Part shown: positions 21,524-30,320 of the stretch, one piece after another | Position numbering within the stretch: position 1 is the first letter of the stretch | Layout: every line of letters starts with the position of its first letter | DNA from: Peromyscus leucopus | Taxonomy: Eukaryota > Chordata > Mammalia > Rodentia > Cricetidae | Assembly: GCF_004664715.2 (NCBI RefSeq) | Contig: NC_051086.1 | Coordinates: 74,365,486-74,429,485, forward strand | DNA: 64,000 bases | Direction of reading: 5' to 3' | Made by a program: the position numbers and the translations under genes | Notes under the pieces: model-generated | What the model saw: only the letters and a program-made list of their open reading frames with translations | The model's database searches: none | What the model was told of the DNA's origin: nothing

Positions 21524-21587
21524 TGGCGCCCAACGTGGGGCACGAACCCACGACCCTGAGATTAAGAGTCTCATGCTCTACCGACTG
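21524..21587 (-). other. Reverse-transcribed tRNA-Lys(CUU), nt 76 to 13, including primer-binding site
   Basis: The first 18 nt, TGGCGCCCAACGTGGGGC (21524-21541), are the tRNA-Lys1,2 primer-binding site and include the complement of the non-encoded CCA end. Complementarity then continues to 21587 through the T arm, variable loop, anticodon (AAG on this strand, CUU in the tRNA) and into the D arm. From my memory of mammalian tRNA-Lys(CUU), the only mismatch is A at 21542, opposite A58. CCA shows the template was a processed tRNA, not a tRNA gene. Confidence 0.92.
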
Positions 21588-21593
21588 GGGAGA
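21588..21593 (+). other. Purine stub before U3 (polypurine-tract remnant)
   Basis: GGGAGA joins the tRNA copy to the second U3 start TGTAGTGGG. With the shared G at 21587 it reads GGGGAGA, as expected for the end of a retroviral polypurine tract. There is no match to tRNA nt 12-1. The role is inferred. Confidence 0.55.
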
Positions 21594-21844
21594 TGTAGTG
21601 GGTAGCCATTCCAGCTTGGATCTGGAAGTTCCAACCCCCATTGAGACTCTGGCAACTGTCACGCCTACGAGGCAGGGCGAGGGGAGGCGCCGGGGCACCG
21701 AGAGCGCCCAGAGCGAGCGCTGGCCCATCCAGCTCTCGGGTGCCCCGGCGCCTCCCCTCGCCCCGCCTCGTAGGCGTGACAGTTGCCAGAGTCTCAATGG
21801 GGGTTGGAACTTCCAGATCCAAGCTGGAATGGCTACCCACTACA
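21594..21844. repeat. 106-bp inverted repeat of U3 with 39-bp loop
   Basis: 21594-21699 and 21739-21844 are reverse complements with one mismatch (A at 21674). The loop 21700-21738 is the inverted sequence of LTR positions 21309-21347. The strand switch falls on GGCACC, found forward at 21303-21308 and inverted at 21348-21353 in the intact LTR. Confidence 0.95.
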
Positions 21845-22429
21845 ATTCCTCCCCTGTTTCTCTTCAGGAAAGGACAGGCCTCCCATGAGTATCAACAAAG
21901 CATAGCATATTAAGTTGAGGTAGAACTAAACTCCTCCCCTTGTATTAAGACTGGGCAAGGCAACCCAGTATGAGGAATAGGTTCCCCCAAACCAGCCAAA
22001 GTGTTAGGGATAGCCTCTGCTTACACTGTTAAGAGTCTTGCAACTAGATAACTGTCACACATATGTAGAGGGCCTAGGTTGGTCCCATGCAGGCTCCCTG
22101 GCTGTTGATCTACACTTTGTGAGATTTTTCTATATGCAAGCATGTGGGGCACTTTCTTGATTTATGGTTGATATGTAAGGTCTAGGAAGAGATGCTCCTC
22201 TGACAGTGATCTTGGGTTCTATTAGAAAGCAGGCTGAGTAAGCCATGAGAGTGAGTGACTAAGCAGAACCCCTTCATGGCCTCTGATTTAGAGCCTGCCT
22301 CTAGGTTCCTGCCTTGACTTCCATCAGTGATGGACTGTGACATCGAAGTGTAAGATACATGTCGTTTGTATGTACCTCACATTGCTTTTGGCCAGTGTTT
22401 TATCACAGAAACAGAAAACAAACTCACCT

Positions 22430-22552
22430 TTTGGGAGGGCATGGTCTCATTAGGTAACCCAGCCTGTCCTTGAATTGTGATAATTTTACCTCAGCCTACC
22501 AAGTATTGTGATGAGATGACAGACATCATCGGCTGCCATGCCAAGCTCTTAG
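22430..22552 (-). mobile_element. Old B1 SINE
   Basis: The plus strand reads GGCATGGTCTCATTAGGTAA, CCCAGCCTGTCCTTGAATTG and TGCCATGCCAAGCTC, an eroded B1 in reverse. Confidence 0.6.
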
Positions 22553-22599
22553 TACAGTAAATTAATGTGCCATCATATGTGTGGATGTTTAGATTATTT

Positions 22600-22975
22600 A
22601 TAAATCTTTCTTATGGTAGATATTACTGCACTGTCTCCATGGCTAAATGTTTGGTATTGTAGGTATTAATGCACTTGTTAAATCTTTACCACTATAAATG
22701 TTAGTGTATTGTCTCCATTGTTATATCTTTTCTACTGTGTTAGTGCACTGTCTCCATTCTTAAATCTTTACCACTCTAGGTGTTAGTGCACTGTTCCCAT
22801 TGTTAAATCTTTACCATTGTAAATATTAGTGTACTGTCTCCATGGTTAAATTTTTACTACTGTGTTAGCGTACTGTCTCCATTGTTAAATCTTTACCAAT
22901 GTAGGTATTAGTGTACTGCCTTCATTCTTAAATCTTTTCTATTGTACATATGAGTGCATTCCCCTCATGCCTGCA
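22600..22975. repeat. Minisatellite, 38-44 bp unit, about 9 copies
   Basis: The core GTCTCCAT(T/G)GTTAAATCTT and its variants recur with cores at 22633, 22711, 22750, 22793, 22836, 22874 and 22918, plus a degenerate copy near 22670. Spacings are 39, 43, 43, 38 and 44. Short units lack a few bases before TTAGTG. It lies in otherwise unique DNA just after an old B1. Confidence 0.92.
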
Positions 22976-23754
22976 GTTCTTGGCTGTTATTAGTGTCACA
23001 GGCAATTAGAAATAGGCAGAGTCAACACAATTTCTCCATTTTTCATGTGACTATTTAATACTTAATCGTTATATACAGTATTAGCTCAAAGTTCACTTTA
23101 CATTTTTATTATTTTATTATACTTGTCTATTAGAATATTGTTTGTATACTGTCCTACTGCTCATAACATTTTCTTATGTATTAATAATTTCCTGCAAATA
23201 TTTTCCCAAATCATTTTTCCTTTAAAGCCTGAATTTATTTTTAATGCAAAACAATTTCAGTTTTAGGTGATCAATAATGTTTTAAAGTCTCTGTGATATT
23301 TTTAGCTTGTTTCAAATAGAGGAAATGATCTCTTACTAAAAATTGGACAAATAATATTCTAATATTTCTATTTCTCTGTAAAAACTTTCAGTGATTAGAC
23401 ATATCAATTTCTGAGTTTAGAAACGAGGCTCTCTTTTATATCCCAAATTGTCAACTTTAATGAAAAATTTCCTCTTCGAAATCGCTGTGTGAACACAAAA
23501 AGAGGGAAAGTTGTAAATATGCACGAAACACTTCCAAAGCAGAGGGTTATTACAAGTCAGTCATGTGTAGCTGCTTCTCATTTCATCACGTGACCATTTT
23601 GAGACATAATAAACAATTAAAAAATAATAGCTCAAAAAAATGTTGCCTTTCACTCTTATTTTCTGTAGTAGTTTGTATAATTCAGAAATTGCGTTTCCTT
23701 GAATTTTGGTAAAATTCTCTTGAAGTATTACTTCAGCCTGGAGTTCATTTTACT
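22976..23754. other. Unique AT-rich sequence
   Basis: No repeat family is recognised. 23395-23700 looks less degraded by simple sequence and holds CATCACGTGACC at about 23586, an E-box. I cannot say more. Confidence 0.45.
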
Positions 23755-23952
23755 TTAAATTTTTTCTTTAATTTTTAAGATAATAATATAATTACATAAC
23801 TTCTCCCTCCCCTTTCATTCTTCTAAATCCCCTTATATATCTTTCCTAGCTCTCTTTCAAATTCATGGCCACTTTTTTCATTAGTTGTTGTTGCATGCAC
23901 TTATGTATATACATATATATTCCTAAATATAAGCTTCTTAGTCTATAGACTG

Positions 23953-23997
<45 letters not shown>

Positions 23998-24230
23998 ATG
24001 TGTTATATAATTATTATATAATTATATATATAATATAATTCCTGTTATATAATATAAGTAAATACAATGTTGCTTGTATGTAGGTTTTCAGGGCTGACTA
24101 TTTGGTATTGGATAACCGATTGGTGTTTCCCTGGGGAAAACTATTTCTCTCATTCTTAGCATAGTTGCCTATAGTGTAAGATTGTAGCCTCATGGATTTT
24201 TTTTTAATGTGAGGAAGTCATAATTTTGTG
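23755..24230 (-). mobile_element. Lx-type L1 3' region with CA/TA expansion
   Basis: The left part shows TAACTTCTCCCTCCCC and TCAAATTCATGGCCACTTTT; the right part shows AGGGCTGACTATTTGGTATT, GGATAACCGATTGGTG and TCCCTGGGGAAAACTATTTC. This is minus-strand rodent L1 3' UTR order. Confidence 0.75.
23951..24054. repeat. (CA)n(TA)n microsatellite and AT-rich patch
   Basis: A CA tract (23951-23980) passes into TA repeats, then a TATATAATTA-rich patch up to about 24054, all inside the Lx. Confidence 0.95.
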
Positions 24231-24234
24231 CAAA

Positions 24235-24590
24235 TGTGTTTGGTATATTTGCATTCCTGTGACCATGTATAAAGGACAGAACACTTATTTTGGCTCACAG
24301 TTTCTGAAGGTTCAGTCTGTCATCACAGAGAGAAAATACTGGAACAGAGTGGTTCACATCATGGTGGCTAGGGAGAAGAGAAGGGGTCATTTCAAGACAG
24401 ATCTCCAAAAGATACACTACCTTAGCTACCCTAGCCACCTATTTTGTCCAAATGGCCCATTCTCCTGTCTTTTACCATTTCTTAATGAAGTCATTGTATT
24501 ATGAGCTAATCAAGGGATTGATCCATTCTTTGAGTCAGAGCCTTTACAATCTAAGTCTCTGAAAATACCATCGACAGAGAGAAAGATAGA
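24235..24590 (-). mobile_element. Rodent interspersed repeat, possible MaLR or hAT relic
   Basis: TATTTTGGCTCACAGTTTCT, ATGGTGGCTAGGGAGAAG and GAGCTAATCAAGGGATTGAT follow the order of a medium-reiteration repeat I recognise by style but cannot name. Orientation is uncertain. Confidence 0.4.
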
Positions 24591-24591
24591 T

Positions 24592-24592
<1 letters not shown>

Positions 24593-24681
<89 letters not shown>

Positions 24682-24693
24682 AGGGAGGGAGGA
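24593..24693. repeat. (TA)n(GA)n(GGGA)n compound microsatellite
   Basis: TA repeats (about 24596-24639), GA repeats (24641-24674) and GGGA repeats up to about 24693 lie in series. Confidence 0.97.
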
Positions 24694-24709
24694 GGGGTTT
24701 TGCTTTACT

Positions 24710-25075
24710 AATCACCTAAGTAGGAGTTTAATTAGTGTGATACAACTTTAAAACACTTATATCTTCTGGATGAATAGACATTTCATCAACTTTAATGACT
24801 ATGACTTATAAAGGTTTTCCTTTCAAGTTTTATTTTGTCTGATACTGATTCTTTGTATGGATTCTAATTTTAAGTGTTTGATTTTTTTCTTTCTATATGA
24901 CCTTTAAAAAACTTCTAAACTCTGTAATCTGATGATCACTGTCTTTTAATTGATGAGTTTAATCCACTTAATATATTGGAATTATTGTTATTAGTGTTTG
25001 TTTGTATCATCCTCTTGGGTACTAATGATTTCACCTCTCTTCTATTAATTTTTTTATCCTGGGTAGACCACGGGC
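24710..25075 (-). mobile_element. Ancient L1 fragment
   Basis: TTTTATTTTGTCTGATACTG, GATCACTGTCTTTTAATTGA and GTTTAATCCACTTAATATAT match, in order, the reverse complement of an old mammalian L1 ORF region. There is no open frame. Confidence 0.6.
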
Positions 25076-26800
25076 TTTGAAGATTACCCTCAGTTTTAAC
25101 ATTCTGTAGATGACACCAAGTGTAAGTGTGGTTATGTTATGCCTTTCCTGGCAATGTCCACGTGTGTAAAAGGTTAGACACGATTGAGCTGATTTTTAGA
25201 GGTTAGACTCCATTTGACTGAGCAAATGAGTAAGGATTAACATTAGGAAGCAAGATTAGAGAAATAGAATGTGGAAGATGTTTGTGCGTTTGGAAGCAAC
25301 AACTGAACAGGAGGGCAGGAAAGATGTTAGGATGCGGCTACTAGAAGAAAAAGACTTATCATCTAGAAGGCAGTGGAAGGTGGAAGAAGGATGATAAAGT
25401 GTAGGCTAGTAGGCGATTATAACAGAAATGTAACAAATAGAACATACATTGTAGATGCCTGTACCAAAGGCTGTAGTCATAACTTGAAATGCAGCAGTAG
25501 ACTCTCCATAGTGTGAACAGTGGTCAGTACAAGACTCTTACATTTGGTATTATTTTGATATAGGAAAAATAGGTTGGAAGAGACTCACTCAGAGAAGCCA
25601 TGAATATAGCCCACCAAAATCCTGGTTTCACATGATGGAGACACGTATCAGTGGAAATGACACCCAAGCAGCTGCCACATGCTAGGCACTCCAAATACTA
25701 CCCTTCCGTGGACTTCTGTAGAAGGGATGACCTTCTCTGAAATATTTATTAGAAGCCCCAGAAAATAAATTCAGCTGCTCAGCACCATTTATAGTGTTCA
25801 TGAGTGTGAGGGCAAAGGCCATTTTAGACAATATTCTAGAAAATATCCAGTTTAGAAAGTAATGGGGAAAAATCCCTCATGTGAGATCAGAGCTTACATG
25901 CCCTTATTTACATGCCAGCAGAGAAAATGACCTTTCATGGTGATAAGAGATAGGCAGGCACTTGTTCATGACCCTTCTATTAAAATCAAATTTATGAGCA
26001 GAAGGAAATAATGACAGAAAATTTATAAGAATTATGAGACAAGAATTGAGCGGAGTGTTCTACAGCTTTAATGCCTTCTATGTCCAATAAATCTATACTG
26101 CCCAATTGCTACCCTTATCCCAGGGAACTGAGTAATGTTGCTATGATACCTCCTCTGCATTAGCAAGCTGAATGGAGGAATGTAATATCATTCTGCGGAG
26201 GATTAGTTGTCGGCAGGGGTCAAAATAGCAAACACACAGTTGCATTCCATACAAAAGTTTCCACACTCTAGTCTAATGCCTTCCAAAAGGAAAATATACT
26301 GCAAAGGTCAAAATTCGTGTCACCTCAAGGTACCTCAGGCTGTATCCAGAGTTTTGCCAGTGCCACATAGGAGGTCACAGTACCTCAAGAAAAGTTGAGA
26401 GCTTCTGAGATGCTCAGCTGTCAGACTCTTCTCTGTAAAGCCCTTGTGATTTAAAAAGCCTGTGATGAGTACAGAGAACGCAGAGGTAGACAGAATGATC
26501 AATAAATAAGCTAGATGACCAAGACAGAAGACATCTTCAGGTGTTTGAAACTTAGTATGCAAGTGCGTTTTCCTCTTGAATCATAAATCAAAACAGGCAT
26601 TTGATTTTAATATAATGAAATGCACAAACATTAAGAAGCTGTAATTGATTATATTCCTGATGTTTGGTATGGAATACAGTTTGTAGGATACATGCAGGTG
26701 GTATAAAATGCTTTAATTAAGGGCACGACTGTGGCATTAGTAGCTTGTGATTTAATTTTTGCAGCATGTGAGGGTTATTTTTTTAATTTTTAATTTTGAC
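25076..26800. other. Unique sequence, possible conserved non-coding blocks
   Basis: No transposon is recognised. 26570-26770 carries several homeodomain-type sites: GTAATTGATTA (about 26641), CTTTAATTAAGG (about 26711) and TGATTTAATTTTTGC (about 26748). This is a weak enhancer-like signature. Confidence 0.4.
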
Positions 26801-26804
26801 TTGG

Positions 26805-26925
26805 GCATATTCCTTATTCTTTCCCATCTGTGAAATGGAAGAACCACCTAAATTTATCTCATGGTTGCTACCCAGTTCAATGGAATGAAGAAGATAAATT
26901 GTGTTGCTCAATGATTAATACTCAG
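26805..26925 (+). mobile_element. MIR SINE fragment
   Basis: CCATCTGTGAAATGGAAGAA and GTTCAATGGAATGAAGAAGA fit the 3' half of MIR. Confidence 0.5.
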
Positions 26926-26936
26926 GAAATGCCAGG

Positions 26937-27040
26937 AAGCAGCATAATGTAGTGTTCAGGACTTTAGGCTTCTGATTTTGGTGTTCTGAGTTCATGTCTT
27001 AGTTCTCCCACAAACTAGCTGTGAGACAGAGACCCTATTT
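26937..27040 (+). mobile_element. MIR SINE fragment (5' half)
   Basis: AGCAGCATAATGTAGTGTTC, CTGAGTTCATGTCTTAGTTC and ACTAGCTGTGAGACAGAGAC follow the MIR tRNA-like head and core. Confidence 0.6.
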
Positions 27041-27790
27041 ATAGAGTACATTAAAGATTTTACTATTTGGCAGGGTGGGATGAAATCAGAATAATTTTGG
27101 CCTTTTGTTTATTTGCTTGTTTTTTTTTAACGTTAGAATGAAAATTCAGTATTTCTTTTATTCAAATTCAAATAAAAGATATTTGCTTCTGGGGAGCTGC
27201 AAATTTTAGGAAGCTTCCCAGTTCTCTTCCTTTGCTGGCACACCACACACACCCCTCCCAAGAGGCTGGTAATGAGCACCAGGTTCCTCAAAACCACTCA
27301 TTTTTTTTTTTAAAATCCATATTTCCAATAGAGAAAGACTCACACAAAATGATAAAAAAAACACTGAACTTTGAATAATAGACAGCCAAATCAGATGATG
27401 AAGTAAAGAAATATAAATGGCAAACATGGAAAAGTGTGACAGCTCTTAAAAAAATTAAATGAATTCAAAGTCAAGCAATGAGATCTAAATTTCCTGGCAT
27501 CACATTGAAAGAGAAGATAAAATTCATAATGTCAAGTTAAATAGGCACTTTTATGAATTGCCGATAGAAAAATCACTAGCCAAAATTTACTTTTGAAAAG
27601 AAGTTTGTTTAAATTAGTAGAATGCCTTAAAATATTAATGACTTTTAAACTAGTAGTTCTCTTTCCAATACTCTAAGAAAAAAAGTCAGTAGTTCAGAAC
27701 ATATATTTAATGCAGATGTTAAGAATTTTCTATCCAGTGCTATTTAATGATAGATGTGCTAAAGTTTTTTAGAGACCTTGGAATATCCTA
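27041..27790. other. Unique AT-rich sequence
   Basis: No repeat or exon is recognised. Confidence 0.45.
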
Positions 27791-27794
27791 AATG

Positions 27795-28300
27795 GGATGT
27801 TTCCATCCCTTCCTTCCAAGCTCAGGGAACTCTGTGGAAGAGGAGGTGGAAAGATTGCTAAGAGGCAGAGGGGATGGAGAACAGCAGGAAACAGGGCCCT
27901 CTAAGCACAGCAGGACCAATGCATGCATGTATGAACTTGCAGAGACTGTGGCAGCATGCACAGGGCTTTCAAAAGTCTGAGCCAGATGGGGTTTTATGGC
28001 ATTTCTGTGTGGAGGAACATGTGTGTCTTTGTGTATTTCTTGTATTTTTGCTTTGGATCTTTTTCTTCCATTTGCTGTTTGTTTTGTCCTGTTTTGCTTT
28101 GTTTCCTCTTATTTTATTAGTTTTTCTATTAGTATTATATATGTATTTTACTTGCCTGTTTGTGTTCTTATGATGGAGAGAAAGGAAAGGTGTTGATTTG
28201 GGTGGGTGGGGAAGTGGGGAGAATCTGGGAAGGGCTTGGGGAGGGGAAACTGTAATCAGAATTTATTGTGTGGAAAAAAATCTATTTTCAATAAAAAATT
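27795..28300 (+). mobile_element. Lx-type L1 3' UTR
   Basis: CTCAGGGAACTCTGTGGAAG, AGCAGGACCAATGCATGCAT, AACTTGCAGAGACTGTGGCA, GAATCTGGGAAGGGCTTGGG and the end TCTATTTTCAATAAAAAATT follow an Lx-type rodent L1 3' UTR. Confidence 0.8.
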
Positions 28301-28324
28301 CTACTCAGTAAAAATGAATGATAG

Positions 28325-28560
28325 TTTTCTTCTAATTTGTTTGCCCTTTCCTCTAGTTGTTTACAGCGTTCTTCCAATTTTCTTGTCTTTTCCTCTACAC
28401 AAGCCTCTAACTTCTTCATGATGTTACTCATAAGGCTACTTTCTTCTGCTTCTTCCAATTTTTGATGTTCAGGTCTAGATGTTGGAGGCAGGCTAGGTTC
28501 TGGTGATGCTGTATTGCTCTTCATTTTGTTGTATGTACTTCTGCCTTGACGTCTGCCCAT
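28325..28560 (-). pseudogene. L1 ORF1 N-terminal fragment, 5'-inverted
   Basis: The minus strand from ATG at 28560 encodes about 78 residues beginning MGRRQGRSTYNKMKSN, then a Pro/Ser-rich stretch (SPEPSLPPTSRPE) and a Glu/Lys/Leu-rich segment (KKLEACVEEK, RCKQLEERANKLEEN) that looks like the start of the ORF1p coiled coil. ORF1p is the L1 RNA-binding trimer subunit. The RRM and C-terminal domain are absent because the fragment stops at the target duplication. It lies downstream of its own 5' UTR but cannot make a working protein. The frame also stays open upstream through one monomer. Confidence 0.85.
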
Positions 28561-28715
28561 CTCCTTGTGGTTCCTTCTTGTTCTTATCAGTGTACTTGGT
28601 TCAGAAAGAGCTGACAGATTCAGGAACTCTCTCTCTCTTGTCCAGATGGGAGTTCTCTTGTCCAAATGGGAACTCTGGGGCAGGATGGAAGCTCTTATCT
28701 GGACCGGAAGTCTCT

Positions 28716-29248
28716 GGTCCAGAAGGGAGGTCAGGAGCAGGATCGGAGCTGGGGGCCGGTCTCTAAGTCTCAGGAGGTGGCTGGGGTCTCTGGCAGATGG
28801 GAGTGGGGGCAGGGTGCGGAGATTGCAGGGGCTGCCAGGGTGGGCTTGGAAATGGGGATCCCTCCCGGTGGGGCTAGAAGGAGACCTGCCCGGTGGCCAG
28901 AACCTGGGGCCAAGTTGGGCAGGTCTTCCCAGAGTGGCAGGTGCCCAGGGATGAGGTCCGGGTTGGGCCCAGATACTCACCTTTGGTCCAGAAGGGAAGT
29001 CGGGGGCAGGATGGGAGCTGGGGGCTGGTCTCTAAGTCTCAGGAAGTGGCTGGGGTCTCGGGCAGATGGGTGTGGGGGCAGGGCATGGAGATTGCAGGGG
29101 CTGCTGGGGGGCTTGGAAAAGGGGATCCCTCCTGGTGGGGCTAGAAGGGTACCTGCCCGATGGCCAGAACCTGGGGCCAAGTTGGGCAGGTCTTCCCAGA
29201 GTGGCTAGTGCCCAGGGATGGGGTCCGGGTTGGGCCCGGATACTCCTG
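28716..29248 (-). promoter_or_regulatory. L1 5' UTR promoter monomers, two tandem copies of about 269 bp
   Basis: GGTCCAGAAGGG occurs at 28716 and 28985, a period of 269 bp. Each copy carries TCTAAGTCTCAGGA, AGATTGCAGGGGCTGC, GGGATCCCTCC, GGCCAGAACCTGGGGCCAAG and CAGGTCTTCCCAGAGTGGC. Tandem monomers upstream of ORF1 are the usual promoter arrangement of young rodent L1s. Here they would read leftward into the ORF1 stub and flanking DNA. Activity is inferred. Confidence 0.75.
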
Positions 29249-29736
29249 GTGGAGCGCTGGGAGTCTAATTAGTGAGAAAGAGGAGGGTCTATATGAGCAA
29301 GAATTGTTGAAACCAAGGTTGGATAAAGCACAGGGACAAATAACCAAATGAATGGAAACACATGAACTATGAACCAAAGGCTGAGGGGCCCCCAACTGGA
29401 TCAGGCCCTCTGAATAGGTGAGACAGTCGATGGGAGGCATCTAGGCAGTGGTACCAGGTCCTGGGCTTGTTGCATGAGTTAGCTGTTTGAAACCTGGGAC
29501 TTATGCAGGGACGCTTGGCTCAGTCTGGGAGGAGGGGACTGGACCTGCCTGGACTGAGTCTATCAGGTCGATCCCAGTCCTCGGGGGAGACCTTGATCTA
29601 GAGGAGGTGGGAATGGGGGTTGGGCTGGGGGGAAGGGGAGGGGGACAGGAAGCGGGAGAACAAGGGAATCTGTGGCTATTATGTAGAACTGAATAGTATT
29701 GTAAAATAAAAAAAAATGAAAAAAAATGAATGATAG

Positions 29737-30314
29737 ATGGGATGAAGTATTTAGAGTATGTAGTCTTTCTTTTGTTAATAAAATTTATTTACATATATAA
29801 ATGGAGAGTATTGGGGTCTATGTGATTAATTAAATATAGTCAAATCACTTGATATTTAATCTTGGTAATGAGTATATTCTTGTTTACTTTTATGTGTATT
29901 TGAAAGTTTTCAAGGTAGAATATTAGAATAAAATAAAAAGTGTAGTAAGAAAAGAGCAAATAATAATTAGTAACATTGCAAAATGAAAAATAATCTGTCA
30001 TTTAAGGTAGTTATAATGCATGCCAATGATAAATGATTAGAAAGTCATTGAAATCATTTTTGAATGAGGTTTTAGCAAGGTGTTTTATTTATATTTTTAT
30101 ATTTCTATTAGGTATGTCTTAACAAAATATTTTAAATGAGTATAATTATTAAAGAAGTCGAAGATTCAGAGTATCTTAGTTTTAAGAAAAATATACATAC
30201 ATTACTATTTCAGACTAGAAAGAAAGTTACTGAGATTTCAATATCTGAATTAGAGTTGGGTGCAATGATTTATGTAGGAAACTGTTTACTGCATTTCTAA
30301 TTGTAATTGTGAGA
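29737..30314. other. Unique AT-rich sequence
   Basis: No repeat or exon is recognised. Confidence 0.5.
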
Positions 30315-30320
30315 ATTTAT

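Larger units (their letters stand above)
21203..21844 (+). mobile_element. Aberrant ERV reverse transcript: LTR, tRNA-Lys copy, U3, inverted U3
   Basis: In order: a full LTR (21203 to about 21521); two bases; 64 nt complementary to mature tRNA-Lys(CUU) (21524-21587); GGGAGA; U3 nt 1-106 forward (21594-21699); then U3 nt 148-1 inverted (21697-21844, sharing 3 nt). The ends are TGTAGTGGG and CCCACTACA, both U3 termini. ATTCC lies at 21198-21202 and 21845-21849. The pre-insertion site is confirmed by alignment with the L1 at 58640-58700, which is continuous there. There is no gag, pol or env. The LTR and tRNA-Lys1,2 primer suggest a class II (beta-like) ERV; the family name is unknown. The interpretation as one aberrant cDNA inserted by integrase is inference. 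Confidence 0.9.
21095..22121 (-). mobile_element. Lx-type L1 3' end nested in the MT LTR
   Basis: AGATTTTT occurs at 21087-21094 and 22122-22129, a likely target duplication, although it merges with the poly-T tail. The body shows GGACAGGCCTCCCATGAGTA and GGCAACCCAGTATGAGGAAT, matching the minus-strand order of 15120-15250 and the reverse of 58590-58790. It is split by the ERV-derived object at 21203-21844. Confidence 0.8.
21018..22426 (+). mobile_element. MT-type MaLR LTR, host of a nested L1 and ERV object
   Basis: The left part 21018-21094 starts TGTGCCAGTTAGCTTCTGCC and includes TTGAGGAACTGCCCCATCAG. The right part resumes at about 22122 (GCACTTTCTTGATTTATGG) and continues with GTTCTATTAGAAAGCAGGCT, CCTTCATGGCCTCTGATT and TATCACAGAAACAG. 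An Lx L1 has inserted between them. Confidence 0.7.
28325..29721 (+). mobile_element. Young L1 with twin-priming inversion and retained 5' UTR
   Basis: AAAAATGAATGATAG occurs at 28310-28324 and 29722-29736, a 15-bp target duplication that bounds the insertion exactly. 28325 to about 29248 is the L1 5' part reversed (5' UTR monomers, then ORF1 start, read on the minus strand). About 29249-29721 is L1 3' UTR and A-rich tail on the plus strand, matching 6927-7380. The middle of the L1 is missing. The junction falls in a GGTGGAG context. Confidence 0.92.

Noticed and set aside
21524..21587. tRNA-Lys gene on the minus strand
   Set aside because: It contains the complement of the post-transcriptional CCA, lacks tRNA nt 1-12, and sits exactly at an LTR primer-binding site. 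It is a cDNA copy of a mature tRNA.
21489..21913. Frames of 79-117 codons around the ERV object
   Set aside because: The same peptides occur on both strands because of the inverted U3. They are LTR sequence, not genes.
22600..22975. CRISPR-like array (38-44 bp regular units)
   Set aside because: Units are imperfect throughout with no conserved repeat/variable spacer split, and the context is a rodent genome. It is a minisatellite.
28561..28980. Upstream extension of the ORF1 frame through a monomer (230 codons in total)
   Set aside because: The known L1 ORF1 start is the ATG at 28560; the upstream part is promoter monomer without a start context or domain. Kept only as an oddity in the ORF1 entry.
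28666..29208. 180-codon plus-strand frame rich in Gly/Trp/Arg
   Set aside because: It is the antisense of GC-rich L1 5' UTR monomers; the repeat pattern follows the 269-bp period.
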